The position numbers and the translations under genes are program-made. The notes under the pieces are model-generated. The model had not been told where the DNA came from. It searched no databases and saw nothing but the letters and a program-made list of their open reading frames with translations. From the NCBI GenBank assembly GCA_958299035.1, contig CATQJL010000223.1:52744302-52808301 (forward strand): 64,000 nucleotides of DNA, in the 5' to 3' direction. Every line of letters begins with the position of its first letter. Positions within the stretch are counted from its first letter, which is position 1. Shown here piece after piece: positions 53,561 through 64,000 of this stretch. The stretch is from Cylicocyclus nassatus (lineage: Eukaryota > Nematoda > Chromadorea > Rhabditida > Strongylidae).

Positions 53561-54319
53561 TTTTACTCAGACCAAAAAACCATCAAGCGCTTTGCCCTTG
53601 CCGCCCGCGAGCCTCTTTTGCATTGCTTTCCTCTTTTTTACCTATTGCTCTTTCGTACCAAATTTGCGGAACGTCCCAATTTGTGCAATCCTTGCAGTTG
53701 CCGAAATCTCTGTATACCCCGGAAACCAGTGATCGCAACTAGGGTCGAACTGTTTGAAGTGAAAAATGATCTCTGCGGTTCCCCGGTGTCAGATGTCATC
53801 GAGATGTCATAAAAAAACATACAATATCTTGTATATCCGTACCTCATACACCATAGTAGAACGACTAGTTGAAGAGTGCAAGGTATGTATGACGTAAGAG
53901 GTCATCTGATGCAACGCGTTACTAAACGCCTGTATATGACTTCTGAAATTGAAGATGCACATTCGTCCATGCCCTTGTGAGGATCTTACCATCCATTTTA
54001 GAACTTTATATTCGATGGAAACGGGCGAATTAGCTTCCTTCGATGGCAGGACCCTGATGAGTCCCTTGGCAGATCTGCGGAATTGTACTATTCAGATGGG
54101 TAAGCGTCTTACTCCCTCGAGTAGTGGTTTGGGAACCTACTACTGCCCCTCCTTTTTGTAAACTTCAACACATTTGAACTTATGACGATCTGGTAAGATC
54201 ATCTTATGTCGTCATACCTGAGAATGAGGTTACTTTGCAGTTCCACTCTAATTTCTATCTGCAAACACCCTAGTAGCGCACTGTAGTATCCGTAATGTAT
54301 ATTTCACCACCTTTAGCCT
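53561..54319 (+). pseudogene. Env-like fragment of E5
   Basis: Hydrophobic SLFCIAFLFFTYC then YQICGTSQFVQSLQLPK in another frame, and later blocks matching the E2 ectodomain (ELASFDGRTLMSPLADLRNC, STVVVW-type region). Many shifts. Ends abruptly in LTR sequence, so its C-terminal half and all pol are gone. Confidence 0.68.
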
Positions 54320-54803
54320 CAACGGAGACAGGATCTATGGCTTTATGATGTTTTGCAACTACGGCTGCGGAAGTGCTCGAAAAGTACATTATCGAGCTCG
54401 ACAGCCAAATTTAATTTAAGTTTCTTTAATGATGTGCCTTCTTGGATAATGCTGTATTGTTTTTGTATTGTTTGGCTGAGGGCTTGCTATTGTTTTTGTT
54501 TGTATAAATAACCTGGCCATTAACGGACCGGACGATGAATGTATCTTGACGTTTACTTTATCCTCTTCTTATCTCTCTCTCTTCAAGGCTCCTTAAGAGT
54601 CTCTTTCTCATTTTCTATGGTTAAGCTGGGTAAGATTTTTTTGAAATTTTGTAGATTCTATCCTTTTGTATCTCTGGGAAATAAATCGGTAGTAATTGAC
54701 ACGAGTGTTTTTTGTCTTATCTAAGGAAGCTGGTCCTTCAGTTCAGCCGAGGCCCTCTACTCTTTTGGCTCTAGTGAGACTGAAAAAAGGGGCGCGGCTA
54801 ACA
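54320..54803 (+). repeat. LTR after E5 (5' end truncated)
   Basis: Starts inside the LTR (ACGGAGACAGGATC) and ends GGCGCGGCTAACA; the first 60 bp or so are missing. Closest to the E2 3' LTR in its first part. Confidence 0.75.
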
Positions 54804-55377
54804 TGGAGGTTCCGGCATCCCAGGAGAAGAATCCCACCCACACCCTCCCTTTTTTGTTATGTTTTCTACCACCACTTAAATTTTTTTTATCTTTTTTATA
54901 TTTTTTTTCGTTGCGCTAAAATAAATAGTATTAGAAATGTTTTTTTTTCAATCCAACCGAAGCTCTCCTTCTTCTCCTGAGTCGAATTATTTTTCTTCTC
55001 GTCAAAAGTAATCCAGTCGCCCCCCCCCTTATTTTAACTTTTTTTTGCAAGAAAACCAGTTTTCTCTTTTCTGGTGGTACATAGGTGAAACTATAGTATT
55101 TTTCTGGTGCACATCTAAAAGAAATCTTTTATTCTAGTTCTATAGTTAAACGAAGATGGTTAAACAACCACAGCAATCATCGCAGCCATCTTCATCACAG
55201 CATTCGTAGCATTCGGGGCAAGCAGAACAGTCGCAGCAACACCAACAAATCTTCCAACCTGGAGGGTTCCGTTATGACCCGACGGTTCGGTTCGGGAGTG
55301 AAGAGGCCCATCAAGTTCCACTTCCCCCGCATGCACCATGAGGACAAGGCGACCGATCAGACTCGCCCCAGCCCAAC
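54804..55377 (+). other. PBS and leader between two LTRs
   Basis: PBS TGGAGGTTCCGGCATCCC. T-rich leader, then TCTGGTGCACATC and acceptor-like TTTTATTCTAG (about 55126-55136), the leader ORF, and directly an LTR. There is no gag or pol between these LTRs. Confidence 0.65.
55156..55377 (+). pseudogene. Leader ORF (truncated by LTR)
   Basis: MVKQPQQSSQPSSSQHS, TAG at 55207, then on in frame with QIFQPGGFRYDPTVRFGSEEAHQ. Closest to E1 in its Ser/Gln-rich start. A second stop near 55340. Ends at the LTR start. Confidence 0.5.
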
Positions 55378-55916
55378 TGTAAGACCAGCTCAAAATGGAT
55401 GGAAGGACGTCGAGTGACCGAGTTGCAGCAGATGACTGCAGTAAGGATGTCGTTGTATGGATTGCACTATGATACAGCGATGGCATACCGTCACAAGAAG
55501 TACCATGGTGTACCAGTCTTCAGAAGTCTAATGCTCGTCAACATGCTTGAGTTCATCGCTATTATTTTATTATCTCATATGTAAGACAATGTTGCTTTGT
55601 TTTTTGTGGCACGGCGAAGGGCTTGATTAGATTTTCTAGCACTATAAATAAGCTGGCCTTGTTGTCAGCATCGGACCGGACGATGGATCCATGTTTATCC
55701 TTTTCTCTTCTTCTTATCCCTATATAAGCTTCTTAGGAGCATTCTCTTTCTCACTCTTAGGGCTCAGAAGTAGAGTTTATTTTTCCTTTTTCTCATTTTC
55801 TTCCTTAGTATTATAATAAACGGTTAGTAGTTTCGTCTATGTAAATACTTCCGTTGGTTGGCTGTCTTCGTCTTTCAAACTAGCGTACTATTACCATAAA
55901 AAGAGAACGAACCACA
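55378..55916 (+). repeat. LTR of E6
   Basis: TGTAAGACCAGC … CGAACCACA, followed by PBS. Differs clearly from the LTR at 54320. Contains TTATAATAAACGG. The frame 55399-55584 inside it has no match. Confidence 0.75.
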
Positions 55917-56408
55917 TGGGGGTTCCGGGTTCTCGGAGAAAAACCCTCCCTCCCCCCCCCCCCCAGTTCTGTTTTGTAGGACCCTCGTAAGCAATTATGT
56001 CTGTAATTTCTTTTTGACAGTTGACCCCCCCTCTTCTTTTTTGGTCACGTTTCATGCTAACATTCCATCAAAGAGGGCAAAAAAGACCCTGGCCAGGTTA
56101 GCGCACCAACGTGACTAACTAATGTTTTTTAACGCTGCGCAATGACAAAATCGAATGAAATTACCCAGTTTTTTTTTTCATAGTCATTATTTTGTTATTT
56201 CTCCTAACCTCTCCCTCCCCTATTTTCCGCCTCCCGTCTTCTCCGAAAAATTCTTGAAACCAATCCATAACAACAATCCGTTCGTTCCTCCTCTCTTTTC
56301 TAATTTTTTTCTCATTATTGGGTGATGTACAAAATAATAGTTTCTCTAACAACACTCCCTCACATCTGGTGCACATAGGAAAGTTATCGTTCAGTAGATA
56401 ATTTTCCT
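55917..56408 (+). other. PBS and leader of E6
   Basis: PBS TGGGGGTTCCGGGTTC, C13 tract at 55952-55964, CCCTGGCCAGGTTAGC at 56087-56102 as in E1. Ends in an 18-bp inverted repeat (56365-56422). Confidence 0.65.
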
Positions 56409-56422
56409 ATGTGCACCAGATG
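56365..56422. repeat. 18-bp-arm inverted repeat in leader
   Basis: TCTGGTGCACATAGGAAA and its exact complement TTTCCTATGTGCACCAGA around about 22 nt. Related single words (TGGTGCACAT, CAATGCACAT) lie near the leader ORF start in other copies. Confidence 0.8.
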
Positions 56423-56621
56423 CCAGCTTAATAAACATGTAAATGAACTACAACAGCAGAATAGGCAGCAGCAGGAGACCCACCACGCTTCCGCGTGGGA
56501 GGAATCAAACAAAACCAGCATGTGCAGTTCGAACGCCCCCGCCACATCAAGTTCAGGGGTGCGCCCTTGCCGTGGGACAAAATCCGCCCCCGGGATCGCC
56601 GTCATCAAAACTGTGGCGTAA
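56409..56621 (+). CDS. Leader ORF of E6 (divergent)
   Basis: 70 codons, Gln-rich start (ELQQQNRQQQE). The family motif is weak: a KFRGAPLPWDKIRPRDRRHQ-like stretch occurs in another frame. AATAAAG at 56683 and 56708 follows. Confidence 0.3.
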   Translation: MCTRCQLNKHVNELQQQNRQQQETHHASAWEESNKTSMCSSNAPATSSSGVRPCRGTKSAPGIAVIKTVA

Positions 56622-56979
56622 GGTAAACGGACGAATGTCGGCCCGAGGTTGAAATTTATATGAGGAACATTCTTTTTCTTAAATAAAGATTTTTTTGGAT
56701 GCCGGTAATAAAGTTTTTTTTCTCTACTATAAATTAATGAACGATTTTTTTCTTGTGTGCACCAGTAAGCACTAGTTGAGTAAAATCAAGAGCGCTGTAC
56801 TTTTCTTTTTCTTCATACAAGGACCTTCTAAACATCTGATCGCTATTTTACCGCGAAACTCAGCACGGGTCTCAATCTTTTTTCCCTTCTTTTTCTTTCC
56901 AAAGTATGTACTAAAAATGTAAAACAATACATAAGAGAGCCATGCTGGGAGTATGTTGAAATACTCAATCTCTTCTCCA

Positions 56980-57180
56980 GTTGGCACTCATCACTAGATC
57001 AAAGGCCACGCAAAGGGCAGAATCACCGCACACCGCTCCTGAGCAAGAACTGAAGAAAAAATCGAAGTGGAAGACAGAATCGCCTAGATCCACTCCTGAA
57101 AGGCGTGAGAGGACCCTTCAGGAGCAGTTCGAGGAAATCGAAGAGATATCAAGAAAGAACATCTAAGTATCAGCTTTTTT
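56980..57180 (+). pseudogene. gag of E6, first part
   Basis: LALITRSKATQRAESPHT directly after CTTCTCCAG, then coiled ERRERTLQEQFEEIEE. The frame stops at 57164, and a shifted frame continues the match (KKEHLSIS) until 57180, where foreign sequence begins. Confidence 0.75.
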
Positions 57181-57186
57181 TAAACT

Positions 57187-57670
57187 TAACACGTTGACGA
57201 CAGTGTCGCTCAATGGTGGGCGACAGGCAGTATGTCCCTATGGACGATGTCGCGCAATGGTGCACGACACCCGAAATAACAGTTCTAATGTGCACAATCG
57301 TTCCAATATAGGTTCACATAATCAGTTTAGGGTCACGAAATCTTCATGTTGGCCCCGCCCTTTTTGGCAAACTCCGCCCACTTCTTTGCCCTCTACAAAA
57401 ACTTTTTCCGTTCCCAAAACGCATAGAAAAACTCGTAGATGACTGGGGAATCTCAAACAACCTTGATTTTGACCCCGCCCCCGGTTACGCAGGCTCCACT
57501 CCCTCAGTGGCAAGCTCTGCCCACTTTTCAAAAATGCCAGGATCTACACAAATTCTTTGATTTTGTGCAGTTTTCGAGCGTTTTTACGGAGTGGGCCGGG
57601 CCTGCCAAAAGTGGGCGGAGCGCCCGGCCCACTCGCATTTTTGTTTACCACGCATAGATGCATGCATACA
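57187..57670. mobile_element. Insertion in E6 gag (TTAACACGTTGACGACAG end)
   Basis: Starts TTAACACGTTGACGACAGTG, like the small piggyBac-type ends at 27620. Contains two near copies of GTCGCNCAATGGTG, CCCCGCCC/GGGCGG words, and a 13-bp stem (GAGTGGGCCGGGC / GCCCGGCCCACTC, 57588-57633). The right end is not defined. Confidence 0.4.
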
Positions 57671-58550
57671 TCTATGCAGCCAGCTGTGAAGATGCCCGGA
57701 AACGGTTCGTTCACAGGGACAGACGTCAAAAAAAAAACAGCTAGTCGGGCCCATGGACACAGCGACGAGTCTCAGCCTCAGCGACAAGATCAGCAAGAGG
57801 ACTTCCACCGCAATCCAGCTAGTACCTTCCAGCAACAGCGGCAAGAAATTAGACCTCCACATGAACCAGATCATCCTACTAACCACTCCTATAAAATTCT
57901 TAATGATCGCATTGAGAAATTTTCTGGAGTAGGCGACAGGACCTTTGAGGAATTCTTGGGAGACTACGTCGACATAGTAGAAGGACTTGACATTCCTTAC
58001 ACTAAAAGTCCACTCCCAATGTTCCTCGCAGGCTCTGCAAAAGTTAAATTTGATTCAATAGAAAACGCCAACACTATGGACTGGGATGACTTGGTAGCAC
58101 AGCTTGCCAAGAAGTGTAAAAATGATGCCGCCCTAAATAATGTTTGGGATGAACTACATGGACTCAACCAAGAAAAAGATTCAGTGGGAGAGTTTGCGCG
58201 AAAGGTTTTGGCAAAAGCTAACGTAGCGTACCAAGGGCAAGATAAAAGGCTCATATCACAGCTTGCCATTGATGTATTCATTAAGAGCTTGCGCGCAGGC
58301 ATAAGAAAGGCTATTAGAAAAACACTTAAGAAGGAGGATTATGAAGAAGTGGTAAGCGCAAAAAAGAAGCTAGAATTCTCGATCAGGAACGCACAGAGGA
58401 TCATGAAGCTATGAGAACTACCAATTCCGTCATAGTCAATGATAAGCTCGAAAAGATTTAAAGTCAGCTCAACGACTCATCCATAGCTTAAATCACTACT
58501 AGAGTTAATTTAGAGTCAACCAGCCGGGGAAATCTAGCGGTCAATAACTC
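57671..58550 (+). pseudogene. gag of E6, second part
   Basis: Gln-rich linker, NHSYKILNDRIEKFSGVGDRTFEEFLGDY, LPMFLAGSAKVKFDSIENA, WDDLVAQLAKKCKND, VGEFARKVLAKANVAYQGQD, VFIKSLRAGIRKAIRK. Most complete capsid region in the window (open to about 58350). A shift near 58350 and a TAA at 58459 follow. Cut by H2 in the RG region. Confidence 0.82.
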
Positions 58551-58553
58551 CTG

Positions 58554-59528
58554 GGCCGGTAGTAATCTACCCTGCCTGGTGGCATCATAGATGCCGGCAA
58601 GTAGGCACACATCGCGGAAAGATGCAACTCCGCCGGCAGCTCGCGGAGTGATTATAGGTTTTAATAATCTTATGTAACCATAGCACGCATTCATTTTGCA
58701 CATTAAATTTTGACGACCCAGACAGCCGCAAAAGTGCTACCTCGCCCGCGGCCGAACCTATGTGCGTTAACTTGAAGTGCCACCACGTTAACCACTCGAC
58801 CATTCGGTCAGCCATCGCCGTTTGCACCAGCAATAGGAGGAACGCGCTGGTAAATTGCTGCCTGTAAGAAGGATCGATACATCGCGTGAGAGACTTTGAC
58901 CTGAAAGAACAGCTGATTGATATGAGTGAGAGAGGGGCGAAATCGGTGCAAACGAGATTTATAAGGGATTGCCAAAAAAGATGGTGTTCTTTATGATTTT
59001 AAGGCATTACTGGATTTTTTTCCGGTAAGAAAATTGTCGTCTTAAAAAAGAAAAACTCATATAATGAGAAAAATGATAGTTTTTTGGTGAAAAGTAGAAT
59101 TTCTGATTTTTTCGCCTGACGTAAATTGTGTGATATCGCCGCAAATCGCAAATTCGCAGACGCCGTCGGCAAAGGTGCCACCATCTCGACGTGGTAGGGT
59201 CACGTCGAGATGCCGGCAGCTCCCTCTCTCAAAAGAGCACGCTATTTTCCGTGCTCTCTGACCTGCCGGCAGCTGCCATCTCGCGGATTTCGCGATGTCA
59301 GCTGCCGGCAGGTTGCTTGCAACTGACATCGCGAAGTTGCCGGCAGCTCCTCCTGCGCTTCCAGATATTTTACTAAAGCAGAAGTTCTGGAACCGCAGAC
59401 TTTATGGAGTTGGAATAAGGCCTGGGACGGCCTAAATTTGGGGTCTCACTTTCTGGCCACCTCACGGAAAAGGTGCCAGCTACCTGCCGACGAGACCTGC
59501 CGCCAGGTCGGGGGGACTACTACCGGCC
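58554..59528. mobile_element. Harbinger-like element H2
   Basis: GGCCGGTAGTAATC … ACTACTACCGGCC, 975 bp, closely similar to H1 over its length. CTG on the left, TAG on the right (imperfect CWG duplication). It includes the tRNA-like piece and TGCCGGCAGC words. Confidence 0.85.
58745..58815 (-). other. tRNA-like Pol III promoter inside H2
   Basis: Minus strand: GGTCGAGTGGTTAACG (A box, Ser/Leu-like) and, about 30 nt on, AGGTTCGGCC (B box). Not a complete tRNA gene. Confidence 0.5.
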
Positions 59529-60576
59529 TAGGGGTCGTGGACAACGACGAGGATTTCGCGCCCTGCTCTCTCCCGACCATGTAACTTTGGCACGCCAGGA
59601 GCCCTCCGAGGTTTTCCTACAACCTTTTGCGATGCTTCAGGACTATTTTCCATTTCCACGAAACTATTTTCCGCAACCATTTCCGTACCTGCCCCAGGAA
59701 CCGGTCGTATACCCTCAGCAAACGATTACTGACCCTGCCGTCTACCCTCCGAGAGCAAATGATAGGTTAATAGACATCTAGTGCTTTACCGCTGCCACTC
59801 ACCACCCGACGACGGCCCAAATCAATCTCCGTATGGGTCACATCATCATATATCGAGACCATGCCACTAATGCTAGATCGAGCGCCTCCGCTAATTATCG
59901 CTGGACAGCCGCCACCTCACGACGCCAAATCTCCATCGCCTCAACAGGCTCCAAGATCATCTCTTTATGCTGTTCCTAATGACGATTTTACTACCCGTAA
60001 AAACTTTAATAACAGATGCCGGCGGCAGTATCTGCAGTTCCGACAAATACTGGCTCTCCGTCAAACAGATCCTACATGGATGGCTCGAATTCTGCTGGAT
60101 TGAGAGGATATTGCAGCCACTGTATACAGAGAAGAAGTCTTTGTATCAAGGTGTAAGATTATAACGGCTTTAAGTGTAATCGAAGATCACATAGTGAACG
60201 GAACATGTTATCTCATAACTCCAATCATACTAGAAGAAACTAAGCTTTAGTTCTCTGTTCCAAGGACCAAAGATTTGGTAAAGGAGTCTGCAGAAACACT
60301 CTGTCCATATATAGGGAACATAAGAGTAAAGGTGCACAAAAATTCCTACCTCCCGCAATGACGGGTACTAAGAAAGCCCTTTCTTATTCAGCCCTCGTTC
60401 ATTGCTTGTAAATGATTCTCGGCATATCTTAGGAGGCGCCAATAGAGAGGCCTTTTCGATGACGCTTTTTCGCAAGTCCAAGACGCTGTTAGATCAAAAG
60501 AATATAATATTCGTTCTATTTATGAAGCCACCACCACAAACTTCGCAAGGGTAGGCCAGATGAAGTGGTCTATAGG
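59529..60576 (+). pseudogene. gag end and env-like part of E6
   Basis: RGRGQRRGFR (RG region), Pro/Tyr-rich stretch, then a deletion that removes the first ectodomain. The later env-like blocks are present (NFNNRCRRQYLQFRQILALRQTDPTW from 60001, CKIITALSVIEDH), then the in-frame TAG at 60248 shared in position with E1 and E2, CPYIGNIRV and a degenerate cleavage region. Confidence 0.65.
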
Positions 60577-61615
60577 GTGAACGGTAAAAAAATGAGGCGT
60601 TTAAGAAAGAGAAGTGATTCTTTCCAGTTTTGGTAGATGTTAGAATATGTTATCCTCTTACAGATAATACCTATATAAGGTTATGCACATAACTAATTAT
60701 TTTTATACTTGCTGAAATACAAAGTCAATCACTTCGACAAATTATGAACTTTGAGCAGTATCTGCGCAGTGAAACATGTGAGACCACCCAAAATACCACT
60801 GCTGGAGTGGGTGGTGGGACAGTCACCAAACCCACAACGGCTTGGTGACCTCAACATTCGAAGTCAGGAGATATGGCCATTAGCAGCTTCGAGAACCAAG
60901 ATACGCGTTATTCAGTTCTTTGCAGGTGAACGCATGTTTTCTAAATACCATCTGATAGAGCTTTTTACGCTCTATCCATTCATGTGCAACTTACCTCAAA
61001 TTTTATCTATCTTCGAAACGTATAGGGCAAAACATGATTTTTTGGTTTTTTATCACGCTAAGATTAGCTATTCAGTGGCCGTATTCATCATTGATACCTT
61101 GAGGTAAATTCTACCTTCAGGTAGTTTTATCATTCATTATCAGCAAGTACCCGTATTCACAAAGTACCTTGAGGTAAATTCTCAATGTAATTTTGCTGAT
61201 AATGATTGATAAAACTACCTGGAGGTAGAATTTACCTCAAGGTATCAGTGATAAATACGGCCACAGGTTTTTTCGCTTTTTTTGAAATTGAAGAGAAATC
61301 TCATGCACTTAACATATCGTTTGAAAGAGCATGAAGAGCTCTTTCGAATGGTATGTCATTTGCTTTACGATTTTACGGTATAGCAGTGCAAGATTGAGAA
61401 TTGTTCAAAAAGGCCTGTTTGAGTTCTTCACGGCGCTACGCGCACGGTTGTGAGAGAGGAGCGGCAACGTCTTGCCAGAATAATAGGCGAAGGTCGGTTA
61501 TGTAAGCGACGTTTAAGTTGCAGCCTGCTTATTGTTGGTGAGAACGAAAAATCTCAAAATGTAATAAAAATCAAGCTGCCCTATTTTTATCGTTAAGCCC
61601 AATATTTTCTACTTT
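60577..61615. other. Foreign insert in E6 env-like region
   Basis: Splits the sequence after KWSI-like codons. No coding motif. Includes an AATTATGAACTTTGAG… stretch, a 118-codon frame without recognised motif (60751-61107), and a 190-bp fold-back (61075-61263). Ends not determined. Confidence 0.5.
61075..61263. mobile_element. 190-bp fold-back element
   Basis: GTGGCCGTATTCATCATTGA … its complement ending GATAAATACGGCCAC. Arms about 75 bp and include TACCTTGAGGTAAATTC twice in each orientation. No duplication of target identified. Confidence 0.65.
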
Positions 61616-61780
61616 CTTCTATGGACTGCAGGGCCCATATTTTTAGTCTTTATTTCAATTGTTGTCTGCTACTGGTACTTCAAATCTAGTCAAAGAGAAC
61701 GGCAGGTACCGCGGCAACCACCAATATAGAGATGGCTTCGTCTTTGGCATATAAGAAAGCAGGAAAAAGAAGAAGTCTAA
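61616..61780 (+). pseudogene. Env-like membrane helix of E6
   Basis: FYGLQGPYF-like start then FLVFISIVVCYWYF, matching the transmembrane segments of E1 and E2 but frameshifted. Interrupted by the family C MITE. Confidence 0.6.
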
Positions 61781-62241
61781 CAAGGAAAGGAAGGTCGATC
61801 AAAGTGGCCTTTTGAAATGGGATGTATACTGCCTTGCAGAGCTTGGAACGCTAATTCCAAATCTACCTTTGCTATCTGCTGCGGGCTTCTGGGCGACGAG
61901 TTATGAAAGTTTTTGTGAGTAAGAATCTGAATGCAAGAGTAGGCTAAAATCGATCGTAACATTTTTATAGGGCTTAATTGGTAGTCGCGTCACTCGGTGG
62001 AACAAATATTCTTGATTCAAATATACCAATTCGCTGCTGCCTCATTTGAACATTGGGAAAGGGTTACGATTGATTTTACCCTATTTTTGCTTCAGATTTT
62101 TACCCACAAAAACCTTCATAACTCGTCGCCCAGAAGCCCGCAGCAGATAGCAAAGGTAGATTTGGAATAAGCGTTCCAAGTTCTACAAGGCAGTATACAT
62201 CCCATTTTAAAAGGCCACTTTGACCAGCCTTCTTTCCCTTG
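61781..62241. mobile_element. Fold-back MITE, family C, copy 2
   Basis: CAAGGAAAGGAAGG … CTTTCCCTTG with TAA on both sides, 461 bp. Same family as 20332-20789. Confidence 0.85.
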
Positions 62242-62640
62242 TAAGCACGCAATAATATGCAAGTGGTGGAGAAAGGAGAATCCTTGCAAGAATCAGAATT
62301 CCAAGGAACTCCGCGCGAGACCTCTTTATCCCGCGTATTTACGACATAGATCACCGAGATACTCAACACCATCGGTTACCCTATATTCAAGTGAATCTCG
62401 AACAAGGAAAACTATTTCATAGCGAAGCTTTGCAACTACTTACTGCCTTGATAGAAGTGGAGCCTCGGTCTCCCATGGATAGAAATCAGAACTCATTCCC
62501 CGAGGGGCTAACTTCACGCACCTACATTGCTTTATCAAGGTATGCATTTTGCCTGAGCCACTCCGCTCCCAGACGTAGAGGCAGAAGGTATACCAACATT
62601 ACGGCTTACGATTTCAAGAGCGCACAGCGCACATACTAAG
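62242..62640 (+). pseudogene. Env-like tail, protease start and RT-upstream remnant of E6
   Basis: Cytoplasmic-tail-like stretch, then YIQVNLEQGKLF and LLTALI followed by a shifted protease start, and a jump at about 62525 to the RT-upstream block (LYQGMHFA-like). The catalytic DSG is lost. RT, RNase H and integrase are absent. Confidence 0.65.
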
Positions 62641-64000
62641 TCTCTAGGTAAACTCTGGCGGATCTGTAAGCCATGACCAAATCTGCATTTTGTAGCGCAA
62701 CTCGATCATGAATACTAGGCATGCTGCGAAAACCCCATGTGGTGTACTTATTGTTGAAGCAAAAAATGTGAGAAGAAGGAATTATTATTCATTTCTATTG
62801 AAAGCATGCATGCGTAAGGAACCAGAAAAAGAGACTTGGAGATAATGTGCAGTGCTCTCTAAGAAAGCGGTTTTTTGTTTTTAGCCAGCGCTCCAAAAGA
62901 AGTGGGAAGACTGCGTAACTCGGCCTTGTAAATAAAATAGTGTCCAGCACTGTATATCTCGTACCAGTGCCAATGTATCTAAATTATAAAAGCTTCATAA
63001 GCTTTATTTTGAATGAGTATGTTTTGTTGCAGTTCAACAAACGAATTCTCAGGTCTTTGCGAAAGAAATACCTTACAGAAAACAATCGGCGAGCAACTCG
63101 GGTGTCCTTTCGGAGTGATCTTACTATAATATCTTTTGGTAACTGCCAAAGCGATGCGACGAGGGTACTCTCCTCCCCCATATGCTTTACCGTTGTGCTA
63201 TGTGTTCTCTTACAGTGTTAACAGCAGATTCGCGACAACGAGGGCAGTCCAGATTATGCGGCGACGAAATATAACTGCGAACATGAACTAACACGGATGT
63301 GCTGAGAAACGCCGAGAGAGTACTGGGTAGCGCATGCACTCAGGGAGGATCCACATAGTTTGCATAACAGCGACGTAGAGTTGACGGCGTTCGTAGTTAG
63401 TTTCCAGACTGTATGCACTTTAAGTGCAAATTATAGAGCTTGCTCCGCATGGAAAGTGCAAATATGGGCAACAGTCGTCAAAAATCACCTCCTCATTCAT
63501 AAACAAGCAAGAAGGAGATCAAGTGCGTGTCATGTGTAGAGCTCAAACAACAACGAAATATTGATTCCAGACTACCGAATTAGTGCAAATGTCTGACCCC
63601 CAGTTGCTATCATAATTTTGAAAACTGTCGCCCATTTTGCTTCCTATAATCCTGCCTAACTTCTTACAATCATTAGTTTTCGAAAAGCACATTATGATTT
63701 TGAACAATATAAAGGTTAGGAAATTGATAATATAAACTATCAATTTTACGGGGATTCGCTTAAACCTCACCTTGTGAATGCTTGTTTTTGAAAATATTGT
63801 TTTTGCCTCTGGAAATAGAAAATAGGGGAGCTACGTCTCGTTGGAAGAAAAGAATCAGTCGATTCATGCTGTAGTACATTTTTCTAAATTTCTAGGAACA
63901 TTTTGCTAAATTTCTACTCTTAAATGCTGAATCTCACAAAAACATGTTAAATACTTACTTTTGGATGCTTTTGCAATGTGAAAATATTGTTTTTGCCTCT
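62641..64000. other. Unassigned sequence at window end
   Basis: No gene or element recognised. 63076-63104 (AACAATCGGCGAGCAACTCG…) resembles 24140-24172 inside fold-back B2. GAAAATATTGTTTTTGCCTC occurs at 63789 and 63980, about 190 bp apart, possibly the first units of a tandem array continuing past the window. Confidence 0.45.

Overview
This is eukaryotic repeat DNA, most likely from a nematode (rhabditid or strongylid type; species not determinable). The reasons are nematode-style 3' splice sites (TTTYCAG) before retroelement ORFs, abundant TACTGTAG/CTACAGTA words, long fold-back MITEs with TA target sites, a Penelope-like element with a GIY-YIG domain, and a Gypsy/Cer1-like LTR retrotransposon family. 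I recognise no bacterial feature and no convincing host gene. Almost everything that can be explained is mobile DNA, much of it nested and decayed.

1-3308 holds a fold-back MITE (301-972) and a larger fold-back element (1685-3308). Two placeholder gaps of exactly 500 N follow (3335-3834 and 22169-22668). Each has a 25-nt copy of the SMART-type amplification adapter on one side. Between them, 3900-10233 and 10953-17280 form an almost perfect 6.3-kb inverted repeat around a 0.7-kb spacer. Each arm carries a decayed CR1/Jockey-like LINE, a fold-back MITE and a Penelope-like element (PLE). The plus-strand PLE has an open 828-codon frame; the minus-strand copy is broken by homopolymer-length differences. 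17281-22168 is mostly unassigned sequence with more fold-backs.

22695-26598 is a stack of five TA-flanked fold-back elements, one after another, sitting in a (TA)n tract inside the 5' LTR of retrotransposon E1 (26599-36371). E1 reads LTR - primer-binding site - leader with a small ORF - gag - membrane-glycoprotein (env-like) region - protease - RT/RNase H - integrase - small 3' ORF - LTR. The env-like region lies between gag and pol, not after pol. E2 (36372-47862) is a second copy, interrupted by a Harbinger-like element, a 679-bp MITE and a 947-bp mariner-end fold-back. From 47863 to 62640 lies a mosaic of partial copies (E3-E6): gag and leader pieces, three more LTRs, and env-like pieces, with more insertions. 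The last 1.3 kb is unassigned.

The retroelement copies can be compared with each other. The comparison shows a conserved small leader ORF, a conserved splice acceptor just before gag, an Arg/Gly-rich nucleocapsid without a visible CCHC knuckle, and an in-frame stop at the same codon of the env-like region in three copies. These are the parts most worth following up.
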